NCBI GenBank assembly: GCA_937876225.1
Contig: CALFIC010000057.1
Span: 1 to 39,556, forward strand
DNA length: 39,556 nt
Reading direction: 5' to 3'
DNA from: an uncultured Chloroflexota bacterium
GTDB taxonomy: Bacteria; Chloroflexota; Chloroflexia; Chloroflexales; Roseiflexaceae
A program made the position numbers and the translations under genes. Shown here in pieces: positions 32,216 through 39,556 of this stretch; positions within the stretch are counted from its first letter, which is position 1, and each line of letters starts with the position of its first letter. The notes under the pieces are model-generated. The model was given only the letters and a program-made list of their open reading frames with translations, had not been told where the DNA came from and did no database searches.

Positions 32216-33505
32216 TTATTGTTTGCGAACCAACACTTTATCGATGCGGAGGCCATCCATGTCCATGACCTCGAGGCGCCAGCCATGCGCTTCGATGGTT
32301 GTCCCTGCTTGGGGAATGTACCCGAGGAGCGTAAGTACGTACCCGGCCAACGTATCAAACCGTGCGCTATCGGCGTCTTGGACGACTAACTCGGTGCGTT
32401 GCACGACTTCGTCAATGCTGGTAATTCCATCTACCAAAAAAGAGCCATCGTCGCGTTTGACAATATGTTGCGATGCGACATCGTCGTATTCGTCGGCAAT
32501 ATCACCGACGATTTCTTCGAGTACATCTTCGAGGGTAATTACTCCCTCGACCGTCCCTAATTCACCGACCACCACCGCCAAATGTTGTTGGTTTTTTTTG
32601 AACAAGGCCAGCAAGGTGGCAGCGCGACTTTGTTCGGGCACAAACAACGGTGGGCGCATGGCAGTCCGCACGGCCACGTTGAGTTCGCCACTCCGGACCA
32701 AGCGCAAAATGTCGCGGGCATGGACGACACCGACCACGTGGTCGAGGTCTTTTTCATAGACCGGTGCCCGTGAAAACCCACTATTGAGCAAATCATCAAC
32801 CACATCGTTGAGTAAGGCGTTGGCATCGAGCCCATACACGTCGGTACGGGGTGTCATGACTTGGCGTACCGTCAAATCACCGAGGCTAAAGACACTTTCG
32901 ATGATTTCACGTTCGTGATGTTCGACGGCGCCACTTTGGGTACCTTCGCGCACCAATTGGCGGATGTCGTCTTCAGTGACGGCGCTGTTGTTGGTGGTGT
33001 GTTGGCCAAAGAGCCGAAGCAGGATTTCGGTGGAGCCGGTCAAAATCGCTACTAATGGGCGGGTGACGGTCGAAATAATCGTCATCGGGATTGCCATGCG
33101 AATGGCAATCCATTCGGCATGTTGTAGTGCCATCCGTTTGGGCACGAGTTCACCAATCACCAACGATAAATACGACAACCCGAGTACTACAATTCCTAAA
33201 GAAACTGTGTCTGCTTGATTTCCTACATACGGAATCGTCGCCACAAATGGGGTAATTAGTGCGGCAATACTTGCCCCTCCAAAGACGCCAGTCAACGTGC
33301 TAATCACGGTAATACCGACTTGTACGGTCGATAACAAGCGATTGGGGTCATCTTGGAGCGATAGGGCAGCCACCGCGCGGCTATCGCCATCGTCGGCTTT
33401 TTGTTGCAGCCGTCCACGGCGTGCCGATACCATCGCAAGTTCTGTTCCCGAAAAAATCCCGTTGGCAATGACTAGCATCAAAATCAGAAAAAGCTCGCCA
33501 CCCAT
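32216..33505 (-). CDS. CorC/TlyC-type membrane protein with DUF21 and CBS domains
   Basis: The 429-residue protein has an N-terminal DUF21/CNNM membrane region (residues 1-180, several hydrophobic helices, I-F-S-G-T-E-L-A-M-V-S-A-R and V-I-G-E-L-V-P-K-R). Two CBS domains follow (about 200-330; R-Q-V-M-T-P-R-T-D-V, V-V-G-V-V-H-A-R-D-I-L and G-V-I-T-L-E-D-V-L-E-E-I-V-G-D-I), then a CorC_HlyC domain (about 345-425). Family members are linked to Mg2+/Co2+ efflux or Mg2+ homeostasis; the older hemolysin label is not supported here. The start at ATG 33505 has a weak ribosome site. It is the first gene of the likely operon running to crtI. Confidence 0.9.
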   Translation of the reverse strand: MGGELFLILMLVIANGIFSGTELAMVSARRGRLQQKADDGDSRAVAALSLQDDPNRLLSTVQVGITVISTLTGVFGGASIAALITPFVATIPYVGNQADTVSLGIVVLGLSYLSLVIGELVPKRMALQHAEWIAIRMAIPMTIISTVTRPLVAILTGSTEILLRLFGQHTTNNSAVTEDDIRQLVREGTQSGAVEHHEREIIESVFSLGDLTVRQVMTPRTDVYGLDANALLNDVVDDLLNSGFSRAPVYEKDLDHVVGVVHARDILRLVRSGELNVAVRTAMRPPLFVPEQSRAATLLALFKKNQQHLAVVVGELGTVEGVITLEDVLEEIVGDIADEYDDVASQHIVKRDDGSFLVDGITSIDEVVQRTELVVQDADSARFDTLAGYVLTLLGYIPQAGTTIEAHGWRLEVMDMDGLRIDKVLVRKQ

Positions 33506-33537
33506 TACACATACTCACATAAAAAAATCTATTAATA

Positions 33538-33546
33538 CTATAGCAG
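33538..33546 (-). promoter_or_regulatory. Extended -10 box for the CBS-crtP-pseudokinase-crtI operon
   Basis: The minus strand reads TGCTATAGT, one base off TGnTATAAT, 32 nt upstream of ATG 33505. The 145-bp spacer is shared with the divergent comF gene. No clear -35 box is seen. Confidence 0.42.
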
Positions 33547-33647
33547 TTTCTCATGAGAATATGATAAATGGCTGAACTGTTTTGTTGATAAATAGGTGTA
33601 TGCGTGCCTTTTGGATTGCATGAAACGGTAGCATTCCAAGGAGGTGC

Positions 33648-34262
33648 ATGATGTGGGAACGATTGTGGCAATTGCTTTTTCCTGACCAATGTCATGGCTG
33701 TGGGCGCTTTGGGACGTTGCTGTGTCCCGTGTGTATTGCACAACTTGGACGGTATGGTGGTGATATACCGGTGTGTGGTGCGGCCCACTACACCATCGCA
33801 TTTGTCTATGCAGGGGTGTTACGTTCAGCGATTTTGGCTGTCAAATATGCCCGCCAGCGTCGCCTAGGTAGTGCGCTTGGGCAGCTCTTGGCGGCACAAC
33901 CATGGGTGAGTGGCGATGCGGTGGTAGTGCCTATTCCTGGTTCGAGTCAGCGTATTGCCCAGCGTGGCTATGACCAAGCAGTGGTGTTGGCGCAGGCGGT
34001 GGCGACTGCCCGGCAACTCTCGTTGTCACAACAACTCGTACGGGTGCGGCAAACAACGGCCCAAGCCAAGCTCAATCGCGGCCAACGGCAGCAAAATGTG
34101 GCAGGAGCATTTATGTGGCAAGGGGGAATTCCTCCTGCTCGGATAATTCTCATCGACGATATTTGCACTACCGGTGCCACTATTGCTGCGGCGATTGCTG
34201 CCATTCACGAGGCTGGACCATGTGCGGTACATGTAGTGGTATTGGCACGAGGGGTGAAATGA
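33648..34262 (+). CDS. comF: ComF family phosphoribosyltransferase-like protein
   Basis: The product has 204 residues. ComF proteins are needed for DNA uptake in naturally competent bacteria and resemble type I phosphoribosyltransferases. The N-terminus carries a four-cysteine zinc site (C-H-G-C at 15-18 and C-P-V-C at 26-29). The core has V-V-V-P-I-P, R-G-Y-D-Q-A, a Q-x-x-L-N-R-G-Q-R motif, and the PRPP loop I-I-L-I-D-D-I-C-T-T-G-A-T near residue 166. A strong AAGGAGG (33638-33644) precedes two adjacent ATGs; 33648 is 3 nt and 33651 is 6 nt downstream, so 33651 may be the one used. No other competence genes are in the window. Confidence 0.92.
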   Translation: MMWERLWQLLFPDQCHGCGRFGTLLCPVCIAQLGRYGGDIPVCGAAHYTIAFVYAGVLRSAILAVKYARQRRLGSALGQLLAAQPWVSGDAVVVPIPGSSQRIAQRGYDQAVVLAQAVATARQLSLSQQLVRVRQTTAQAKLNRGQRQQNVAGAFMWQGGIPPARIILIDDICTTGATIAAAIAAIHEAGPCAVHVVVLARGVK

Positions 34263-34272
34263 TGACTGGTAC

Positions 34273-34316
34273 AAAAAACGTCCATGGCGGGGATTCCTCC
34301 GCCATGGACGTTTTTT
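34273..34316. terminator. Bidirectional Rho-independent terminator
   Basis: A perfect 18-bp stem (34273-34290 with 34299-34316) has an 8-nt loop. It begins with six A and ends with six T, so each strand has a U-run. It lies between the convergent comF and TPR genes. Confidence 0.93.
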
Positions 34317-34325
34317 GGGTAGATA

Positions 34326-35303
34326 TTATTCTTCGATTTCTTCGTCAGCGTCGTTATTGGTTTCGAGCGTATCGAGGCGATCGTGGTCTTCGTCATCACC
34401 ACTAAATGCATCGGGTTCGCTATCGTCGTGCTCATCTTCGACTGATTCGACATCATCGATATCGTCTTCGATTTCATCGAAGCCGACGCGGCGATCGTTT
34501 TCGTCGATGAGTTTGCCGGGGAATGATACTTCGTGGCGATTGTCGGGGTTACGATGCGATTCGCGGATGACAATCTGGATCTGGTCACGTTTTTCGTTGA
34601 GGCTCAATACGGCTGCGGTATATTCGTTGCCGAGCTTCATGAAGCGAATCAAGCGGGCGGCCAAGCGGGGCTCGAGGCGCCCCAAATTGACGCCGTTGCA
34701 GTCATAGACATCGAGGGCGATGGCGTCGTCGAGAAACGAAGCGGCCGCTGATTCGTTTTCGATATCGCCAACGGATTGAACTGGCTTTTTTTGGCCATCA
34801 TAATTGCCAACGGATTGAACTGGCTTTTTTTGGCCATCATAGTGTATCTGTTGTACGGGTGATGTCGATTTTGCTGGTTGGGTATTGGCCCGTAGGGTGA
34901 GTTTTTCACCGGGGACGAGGCTGATTTCGGCGTCGGTATCGATGTGCAAGCTGGTGAGGGTTGATTTGCCTGTTTCGATGGCAAACATGCGCATATCGAC
35001 AAATTCACGGGTTTTGGCGGGAGCAGAGCGCGTGCGCGAAATCAAGCCCACCATGCGGCGTGCAATCGGGTTGTGTTCGCTGATTTCGAGTACCCGTTGA
35101 TAGGTTTGTTCAGCATTATCGAGTTCGCCGTTTTCGAAGTAGGCTTTGGCGAGTCGATTGAGTGTTTCGATGTCGTTGGGATCGCTCGACAGCAATTGGC
35201 GGCTACTATCGATAGCTGCTTCCCAATTGCCATTGCGGGCATACGTAATCGCTTCGTTTTGCATATACCGGCGTTGCCGTAATGCTTCGTCTTTCTTGTT
35301 CAC
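34326..35303 (-). CDS. TPR-repeat protein with acidic tail
   Basis: The product has 325 residues. I chose GTG 35303 because GAAGGAG lies 6 nt upstream (AGAAGGAGTCAACG then GTG) and the next gene upstream ends at 35327. Residues about 10-90 form two to three TPR helices (G-N-W-E-A-A-I-D-S-S-R-Q-L-L, D-P-N-D-I-E-T-L-N-R-L-A-K-A-Y-F-E-N-G-E-L-D-N-A). Residues 100-290 are a beta-rich region of unknown fold holding a 13-residue tandem duplication. Residues 275-325 are strongly acidic (E-D-D-I-D-D-V-E-S-V-E-D-E). TPRs usually bind other proteins. No signal peptide or membrane helix is seen, so it is probably cytoplasmic. It is likely cotranscribed after miaB and the CPBP gene. Confidence 0.82.
   Translation of the reverse strand: MNKKDEALRQRRYMQNEAITYARNGNWEAAIDSSRQLLSSDPNDIETLNRLAKAYFENGELDNAEQTYQRVLEISEHNPIARRMVGLISRTRSAPAKTREFVDMRMFAIETGKSTLTSLHIDTDAEISLVPGEKLTLRANTQPAKSTSPVQQIHYDGQKKPVQSVGNYDGQKKPVQSVGDIENESAAASFLDDAIALDVYDCNGVNLGRLEPRLAARLIRFMKLGNEYTAAVLSLNEKRDQIQIVIRESHRNPDNRHEVSFPGKLIDENDRRVGFDEIEDDIDDVESVEDEHDDSEPDAFSGDDEDHDRLDTLETNNDADEEIEE
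34767..34841 (-). repeat. 39-bp tandem duplication in the TPR gene
   Basis: Identical 36-bp copies lie at 34767-34802 and 34806-34841, separated by 3 bp, giving a 13-codon period. The protein therefore reads Y-D-G-Q-K-K-P-V-Q-S-V-G twice in a row. Exact identity at the DNA level indicates a very recent duplication. Confidence 0.93.
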
Positions 35304-35326
35304 CGTTGACTCCTTCTCGCCACGCC

Positions 35327-36148
35327 TCAACTCGAGCGTACACATCCAAATAGTGGATGATTGATACAATATGTCACAATCGCAATCGCGATGCTATTGT
35401 CGATTCCATTGGTTTGCGGGTGATTGACTCCATAGGTCGCAACGGCTACTGCAATCAGATTGTTGATACAATGCGCCACCCACCCCGCCCATATGGACCC
35501 ACTGGCAAGGCGTAACCACGCCAACACGATTCCCATCACAAACGTTTGTCCGACGAGGACGATGGCTCCTTGTGATGCCGATAAACTATGCCCAATCGCA
35601 AAAATGAGCGCGCTGCCAATGATTGCCCCGTATAACCCACCGAGCTGGCGTAGCCGCTCCCAAAAATAACCACGGAAGAGGAGCTCTTCGCCGAGTGGTG
35701 CAATCACCGCTGCCGCAATCAAAAAAACTAGCTGCCCAACATAATCACCGGCGACTAAGGGGTATCCGGCAGTTTGGTTTTGACGGAGCCCCAGCAACAC
35801 AAAAAACACCCCAACCACAATATTACTTGCGAGCACAAGTGGCACGCCAATAATGCTATAAATGACAACTCGTGGCCAATCGCTAATGGTTAACCCCAAA
35901 CGTTTACGCTGGTGCTCAGCGATTCGCCACCAGGCCCAGACCACAAATGCACTGTTTTGCAGCAAAACAATCGCAAATACACCAGTCGTCCCGAGTGCCC
36001 GTAAGCTGATTTGGCTGGGCCAAATCCCGTTTTTCCACCACAGCGCCACTCCGGCCACCCCAAAACTCACGAATGCCAATATACCGATGATCGTGGCAAT
36101 ATCGCCGCCGAGGCGGATGTAGGGGTTATGCCGATACAACTTCACCAC
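35327..36148 (-). CDS. CPBP (Rce1/AbiI-type) intramembrane metalloprotease
   Basis: The product has 273 residues and several hydrophobic helices. The CPBP motifs are present: G-E-E-L-L-F-R-G (E-E-x-x-x-R) near residue 152, F-A-I-G-H near 185, and A-H-C-I-N-N near 228, which provide the Glu and His ligands of the active site in the membrane. Family members process prenylated proteins, bacteriocins or immunity factors; the substrate here is unknown. I chose GTG 36148 because AAGGGA lies upstream and the longer frame runs through miaB; this still overlaps the 3' end of miaB by about 23 bp. The last 40 residues contain an imperfect duplication (A-T-Y-G-V-N-H-P and V-T-Y-C-I-N-H-P). Confidence 0.86.
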   Translation of the reverse strand: MVKLYRHNPYIRLGGDIATIIGILAFVSFGVAGVALWWKNGIWPSQISLRALGTTGVFAIVLLQNSAFVVWAWWRIAEHQRKRLGLTISDWPRVVIYSIIGVPLVLASNIVVGVFFVLLGLRQNQTAGYPLVAGDYVGQLVFLIAAAVIAPLGEELLFRGYFWERLRQLGGLYGAIIGSALIFAIGHSLSASQGAIVLVGQTFVMGIVLAWLRLASGSIWAGWVAHCINNLIAVAVATYGVNHPQTNGIDNSIAIAIVTYCINHPLFGCVRSS

Positions 36149-37493
36149 AAACCGTCCCTTGTAACGACCATGGACTCGTCGCGGTGATATGCACGAGCGC
36201 AAGCTTGCCGCGCCACTCGTCAGGGCTCGCAAAAAAGACCAACACATTGCCAGCGGTGCGGCCACGCCATTTGCCTTTGCTTTCGCCTTCGACCAATACT
36301 TCGACGATTTGATCGTGCAGGCGGGCACTGCGCTCGGTGGCGACGATTTCTTGTTGCCGTTCGAGTTCAATCCGCCGGAATTGTTTCAACCCGTCGGGGA
36401 TAGCCATGGCGGGGTCTTCTTCCATGGTGCCCGCTCGCGTGCCTGGCCGTGCCGAATATGCTGCAATATGCACTTTGTCGAAACGAATTTCGGCGAGTAA
36501 GTCTTTGGTACCTTGGAATTCCTCTTCGGTTTCGCCGGGGTGCCCCACAATGATGTCTGTGGACAACGAAATATCAGGCATGGCAGTACGAATTTTGGCG
36601 ATGAGCTCGCGGTAGCGCTGTACGGTGTAGCCACGGCGCATGCGCTTGAGCATGGTGTCATGGCCAGCTTGGATAGGCAAATTAATTTCACGGGGGCATT
36701 TGGGTAATGCCGCCATCGCGGTAATCAAGTCGTCGGTCATCCAGGCCGGATGTGACGTCAGAAACCGTAAACGTACCAGCCCTGGTACATCGTGGACCGC
36801 CCGCAACAAATCTGCCAAGCTTGGGCGCCCCGGCAAATCATGTCCCCACGAATCAACGATTTGGCCGAGCAAGGTGATTTCTTTGGCGCCGCGGGCGATA
36901 ATCCGCGTGACCTCGTCGACAATCTCGGCTAAGGGGCGACTGCGCTCTTTGCCACGGCGAAGTGGAATCACACAAAACGCACACGACATGTTGCAGCCGT
37001 ATTGGATTGGTACATGCACCGATACCGGTGGGTTGGTCCAATCTGCCACGGGGAGGGCCGGTTCATCGATGCTATAGATGGGGTTGGGTGCCAAGGCCAC
37101 CACTTCGTCAACTGCCGATGGCGAGACAAAATGGTCGACAATCGGCAAGCGCGCCTTGAAGATTGATTCGTTGTTGGGGCCAACCATGCACCCCCACAAC
37201 ACGACCTTCATGTCGGGGTATTCTTTTTTGAAGCGCTGTAAATCGCCTAATTTCCCCAAAATACGTTCTTCGGCAGAAGCCCGCACACTACACGAATTGA
37301 GCACCACAAAGCTTGCATTGCTCGGCTCGCTGGCTGGGACATAGCCGACACTTTGTAAGGCACTTTCGAGACGTTCGGAGTCAGAAATATTCATCTGGCA
37401 ACCAACCGTCCAGACGTAATAACGCCGCTCGCGTGGCGTGTCGTCACGCGAGGTATCGGCGACGTCTGAAAGGATGAGAGGGATGTCGTGCAT
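36126..37493 (-). CDS. miaB: tRNA-2-methylthio-N6-dimethylallyladenosine synthase MiaB
   Basis: MiaB methylthiolates C2 of i6A37 made by MiaA, using two [4Fe-4S] clusters and SAM. The protein of about 455 residues has the N-terminal cluster domain (T-V-G-C-Q-M-N-I-S-D-S-E, N-S-C-S-V-R, W-G-C-M), the radical-SAM C-x-x-x-C-x-x-C (Y-G-C-N-M-S-C-A-F-C-V-I-P), E-I-N-L-P-I-Q-A-G, D-I-I-V-G-H-P-G-E-T and a C-terminal TRAM domain (G-K-W-R-G-R-T-A-G-N-V). The usual L-L-G-Q-N-V segment reads L-L-G-Q-I-V here. Start ATG 37493 (MHDIPLIL) is preferred over GTG 37520 because AAGGA lies 10 nt upstream and a -10 box at 37530 would place the GTG at the transcript's end. MtaB and RimO are related, but G-C-Q-M-N favours MiaB. 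Confidence 0.93.
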   Translation of the reverse strand: MHDIPLILSDVADTSRDDTPRERRYYVWTVGCQMNISDSERLESALQSVGYVPASEPSNASFVVLNSCSVRASAEERILGKLGDLQRFKKEYPDMKVVLWGCMVGPNNESIFKARLPIVDHFVSPSAVDEVVALAPNPIYSIDEPALPVADWTNPPVSVHVPIQYGCNMSCAFCVIPLRRGKERSRPLAEIVDEVTRIIARGAKEITLLGQIVDSWGHDLPGRPSLADLLRAVHDVPGLVRLRFLTSHPAWMTDDLITAMAALPKCPREINLPIQAGHDTMLKRMRRGYTVQRYRELIAKIRTAMPDISLSTDIIVGHPGETEEEFQGTKDLLAEIRFDKVHIAAYSARPGTRAGTMEEDPAMAIPDGLKQFRRIELERQQEIVATERSARLHDQIVEVLVEGESKGKWRGRTAGNVLVFFASPDEWRGKLALVHITATSPWSLQGTVCGEVVSA

Positions 37494-37529
37494 CAATGGC
37501 TCGTCCTTGTGTATTATCACTAACGTCGC

Positions 37530-37538
37530 ATTATATCA
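37530..37538 (-). promoter_or_regulatory. Extended -10 box upstream of miaB
   Basis: The minus strand reads TGATATAAT, an exact TGnTATAAT, in the 63-bp gap between the acidic hypothetical gene and miaB. It predicts a leader of about 30 nt to ATG 37493. Confidence 0.5.
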
Positions 37539-37556
37539 TAGCCGGGGGCTGTCGTG

Positions 37557-38234
37557 CTACCAAACGACAATTGGCAAATCATTGGTTACGCTTAACTCAG
37601 CCGCCTGCCGGAGCGATGCCAAACAGCGCATCACTGGGTGATTGGCCGGCACTTGCATCTGTACCAACAAATTGTTGAGGATGTATAGTTCATGTTGTAA
37701 GCGTGGTGATGAACCAAACGATACGAAATCATCTTCGCCATCTTCGTCTTCTTCGTCGAATTCAAAACCTTCTTCGGCTTCGACTGGGATGATGATAGGG
37801 TCGGCAAATTCAATCGGCAAATAAAAGAACGGATCACCGTCGGGTTTGATGAAATGCGGGAATTGCGTATCCAAGTCCCCTTCGATGATTTGCTTGAGGA
37901 TTGGATCGAGATCTTCTTCTTCGGTGAACTTCTTGTTCAGCAACGGTGTGATATCCATCCCTTGTTCGATGTAGGCCGCTGCTTGGCTAAGGCGATAAAG
38001 GTCACCATAACGCCGAATGCCACCTTCCCAAATCTGCACACCCGGATTGGTCATCAAATCAATGACGACCCCTTCTTGGCGCAACGAATCTTGGAGCTGC
38101 TGCACCCACTCACGCTCTTCTTCGTATGATTCACGATCTTCGGCGGGAGAATAATTGAATAAAGAACCAACAACAAGCGATATTTCGTTATCTTGTTCGT
38201 CGGCACGGTTTTGTTTGTGATTGGCGTTGCTCAC
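37557..38234 (-). CDS. Acidic protein of unknown function
   Basis: I do not recognise this 225-residue protein. I chose GTG 38234 (V-S-N-A-N-H-K-Q-N-R) because AGGAG lies 8 nt upstream; the longer frame from 38279 has no ribosome site. Residues 1-130 are mixed alpha/beta with W-V-Q-Q-L-Q-D-S-L and V-Q-I-W-E-G-G-I-R-R-Y-G-D-L-Y-R-L-S-Q-A-A-A-Y-I. Residues about 140-155 have F-F-Y-L-P-I-E-F-A-D-P. A strongly acidic patch follows (E-E-G-F-E-F-D-E-E-D-E-D-G-E-D-D), then a helical end. No signal peptide or membrane helix is seen. miaB follows after 63 bp. Regular codon use and a good ribosome site make it a real gene. Confidence 0.72.
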   Translation of the reverse strand: MSNANHKQNRADEQDNEISLVVGSLFNYSPAEDRESYEEEREWVQQLQDSLRQEGVVIDLMTNPGVQIWEGGIRRYGDLYRLSQAAAYIEQGMDITPLLNKKFTEEEDLDPILKQIIEGDLDTQFPHFIKPDGDPFFYLPIEFADPIIIPVEAEEGFEFDEEDEDGEDDFVSFGSSPRLQHELYILNNLLVQMQVPANHPVMRCLASLRQAAELSVTNDLPIVVW

Positions 38235-38577
38235 GCGAGTACTCCTCAAATTACTGTATAACAATACAAGTGTACACAATCACACGCTATCCTGCAACCA
38301 TTCAGCGTAAGTGTCTGCTGATTTACCACAAATACGCAGAAAATACTTTGTATCTACGACATAATACATGCTCCTCCGAAAAATAACGGATAATATATCT
38401 ACACATGGATGTCACGGCTGATTTGTGTGTATGGTGTTGTCCAAACCTGACAATTTTGCGAATACCGCAATAAAATCTTGCGACAACCCTTGTCGACGCT
38501 ACGGCACTTTCGCGGTGTCGTGGGTCTGACATGTGTAATTGTATGTATGCACTATAGTAGCCTCGAGAGGAAGTAGT
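38235..38577. other. Intergenic spacer between divergent genes
   Basis: This 343-bp spacer separates the acidic hypothetical gene (minus) from the protease gene (plus). It holds no gene or RNA that I recognise. TATAGT at 38553-38558 is a possible -10 for the protease gene, but the best -35 (CTGACA, 38526-38531) is too far away. On the minus strand TGTTATACA (38263-38255) is a weak extended -10 candidate for the hypothetical gene. Confidence 0.5.
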
Positions 38578-39556
38578 ATGCGAAATTATCGTTGGTGGTT
38601 GCTTGGTGTGGTTGCATGTGTCATTATCGTGTTTGCAGTTGTCCAATTCGGTGCCACCAAAAACTCTCCGGTGAAACTCACGCTCAAAGGAAGTCTGTCC
38701 GTTGCGCGACCGCAAATTGTCGGTGGCACTGTGGCTGTCGAGCACGAATTCCCGTGGCAAGTCTGGTTGCACCCCTCCAATAATGCAGATGTTTATTGTG
38801 GTGCATCACTAATCAATAGTAGTTGGGTGCTTACCGCCGCCCATTGTGTGGCCGGTGAGACTGCTGCGACGCTGGTGGTGGAATTGGGTGTTCACGACAT
38901 TAAAGGCACTAATCCCTACCGCCAAACCATCACCTTGAGTCAAATCATTGTGCACCCACAATACAATAGCAATACCGAAGACTATGATATGGCCTTGCTC
39001 CACCTGAGCAAACCCGCTACCACCAATCTGGCAGTGGCTGCTATCCCACTTGCAGCCAGCACCGATACGGCGTTGTATGCCGCTGGGGTCAATGCAATTG
39101 TCAGTGGTTGGGGCACCACGAGTTCCAATGGCGCAGTATCGTATGTCCTCCGTAAGGTCACCGTGCCGCTTGTCGCAAATGCCACCTGTAATACCAACTA
39201 TGGTGGCGGTATCACCGATCGCATGTTGTGCGCCGGTAAACCGCAGGGGGGCGTTGATTCGTGCCAAGGCGATAGCGGCGGCCCGTTGATTGCCAATAGC
39301 GCTGGGGTAATGAAATTAATCGGTGTCGTCAGTTGGGGCGAAGGGTGTGCCGCTGCCGGTAAACCAGGCGTCTATGCCAGCGTCATCAACTTGCGAAGCT
39401 GGATTGCTGGCTATGTGCCGCTCACCAATCAAGCCACGGCAGTTGTGCCATCTGTGACTGCCGTCAAAACCGCCACGGCAATTGTGCCATCGGCTACTGC
39501 CGCCAAAACTGCCACTGTTGCTGCCAAAACTGCCACTGTTGCTGCCAAAACTGCCA
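38578..39556 (+). CDS. Trypsin-like S1 serine protease, partial (C-terminus beyond window)
   Basis: The frame is open from ATG 38578 to the right edge (326 codons seen); AGAGGAAG precedes the start. Residues 1-25 are a signal or anchor helix (W-W-L-L-G-V-V-A-C-V-I-I-V-F-A). Residues 47-280 form a full S1 domain: I-V-G-G (47-50), T-A-A-H-C with His89, D-Y-D-M-A-L-L with Asp137, V-S-G-W-G-T, D-S-C-Q-G-D-S-G-G-P with Ser233, and S-W-G-E-G-C. Asp227, six before the Ser, predicts trypsin-like cleavage after Arg or Lys. The residue before I-V-G-G is Gln rather than Arg/Lys, so self-activation by the usual cut is not expected. A Thr/Ala/Lys/Val repeat tail starts near 285. It is secreted or surface-held; the substrate is unknown. 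Confidence 0.92.
   Translation, partial: MRNYRWWLLGVVACVIIVFAVVQFGATKNSPVKLTLKGSLSVARPQIVGGTVAVEHEFPWQVWLHPSNNADVYCGASLINSSWVLTAAHCVAGETAATLVVELGVHDIKGTNPYRQTITLSQIIVHPQYNSNTEDYDMALLHLSKPATTNLAVAAIPLAASTDTALYAAGVNAIVSGWGTTSSNGAVSYVLRKVTVPLVANATCNTNYGGGITDRMLCAGKPQGGVDSCQGDSGGPLIANSAGVMKLIGVVSWGEGCAAAGKPGVYASVINLRSWIAGYVPLTNQATAVVPSVTAVKTATAIVPSATAAKTATVAAKTATVAAKTA
39502..39556 (+). repeat. 21-bp tandem repeat in the protease tail
   Basis: Units at 39502-39522 and 39523-39543 are identical, and a third begins at 39544 and runs off the edge. Each codes for A-K-T-A-T-V-A. Related but diverged text precedes it from about 39440. The exact copy number cannot be known from this window. Confidence 0.9.

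Noticed and set aside
36149..36370. A 74-residue N-terminal extension of the CPBP protease.
   Set aside because: It lies wholly within miaB in another frame, and a GTG with a ribosome site at 36148 gives a normal CPBP length.
38481..38495. A 6-bp inverted repeat with a ccc loop in the protease upstream spacer.
   Set aside because: It is too short to support a terminator or operator and has no U-run.
38323..38780. Minus-strand open frames (149 and 64 codons) opposite the protease start.
   Set aside because: No ribosome site or familiar motif is seen, and they overlap the signal peptide region of a clear S1 protease.

Overview
The window looks like a chromosomal segment of a Chloroflexota bacterium, probably class Chloroflexia (Herpetosiphon or Chloroflexus relatives). 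This is an inference from several features: a MazG protein fused to a tetrapyrrole-methylase-like domain beside a DUF951 gene and miaA, very large secreted proteins joined by Thr/Pro/Arg-rich linkers, a kinase-like/WD40 receptor, and carotenoid desaturases. No rRNA or tRNA gene, IS element or CRISPR array was recognised.

Layout. (1) 1-5298, minus: a giant secreted RCC1-repeat protein that runs off the left edge. It shows 36 repeats grouped mostly in sevens, with Thr-rich linkers between the groups. (2) 5553-6313, minus: a vapBC-like toxin-antitoxin pair whose toxin carries an in-frame amber codon. It lies between an intact gene (6408-7127) and a 33-codon leftover tail of a paralogue of that gene. 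(3) 6408-10955, minus: the jelly-roll-like gene overlapping mutS, then phoU. (4) 11145-16682, plus: lepA and a PpiC-type lipoprotein foldase, a terminator, then a tightly packed mazG-DUF951-miaA operon. (5) 16995-26183, plus: a 3062-residue secreted mosaic protein with thrombospondin-3-like Ca2+ loops, two seven-repeat RCC1 propellers, LamG-like domains, a C-type lectin domain and a CARDB-like domain. Its middle third is visibly AT-richer than the rest of the gene. (6) 26253-33505, minus: a probable operon transcribed from the right, encoding a CBS/CorC membrane protein, a plant/cyanobacterial-type phytoene desaturase (CrtP), a pseudokinase-TM-WD40 protein, and a CrtI-family desaturase. (7) 33648-38234: comF on plus, then on minus a TPR protein, a CPBP protease, miaB and an acidic protein of unknown function. 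(8) 38578-end, plus: a trypsin-like serine protease with a repetitive C-terminal tail, cut by the right edge.

How the genes relate. MiaA and MiaB act one after the other on tRNA A37 and both lie here, about 20 kb apart. LepA and the PpiC lipoprotein form a pair, and MutS is translationally coupled to an uncharacterised membrane protein. The two desaturases imply carotenoid synthesis, and the receptor-like pseudokinase between them is the least expected member of that operon. Three secreted proteins (the two RCC1 giants and the protease) share low-complexity Thr-rich linkers and may all act at the cell surface. Several minus-strand genes are preceded by an extended -10 box of the form TGnTATAAT or close to it.

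Limits: everything is read by eye from the sequence. Family names rest on recognised motifs, not on database searches.
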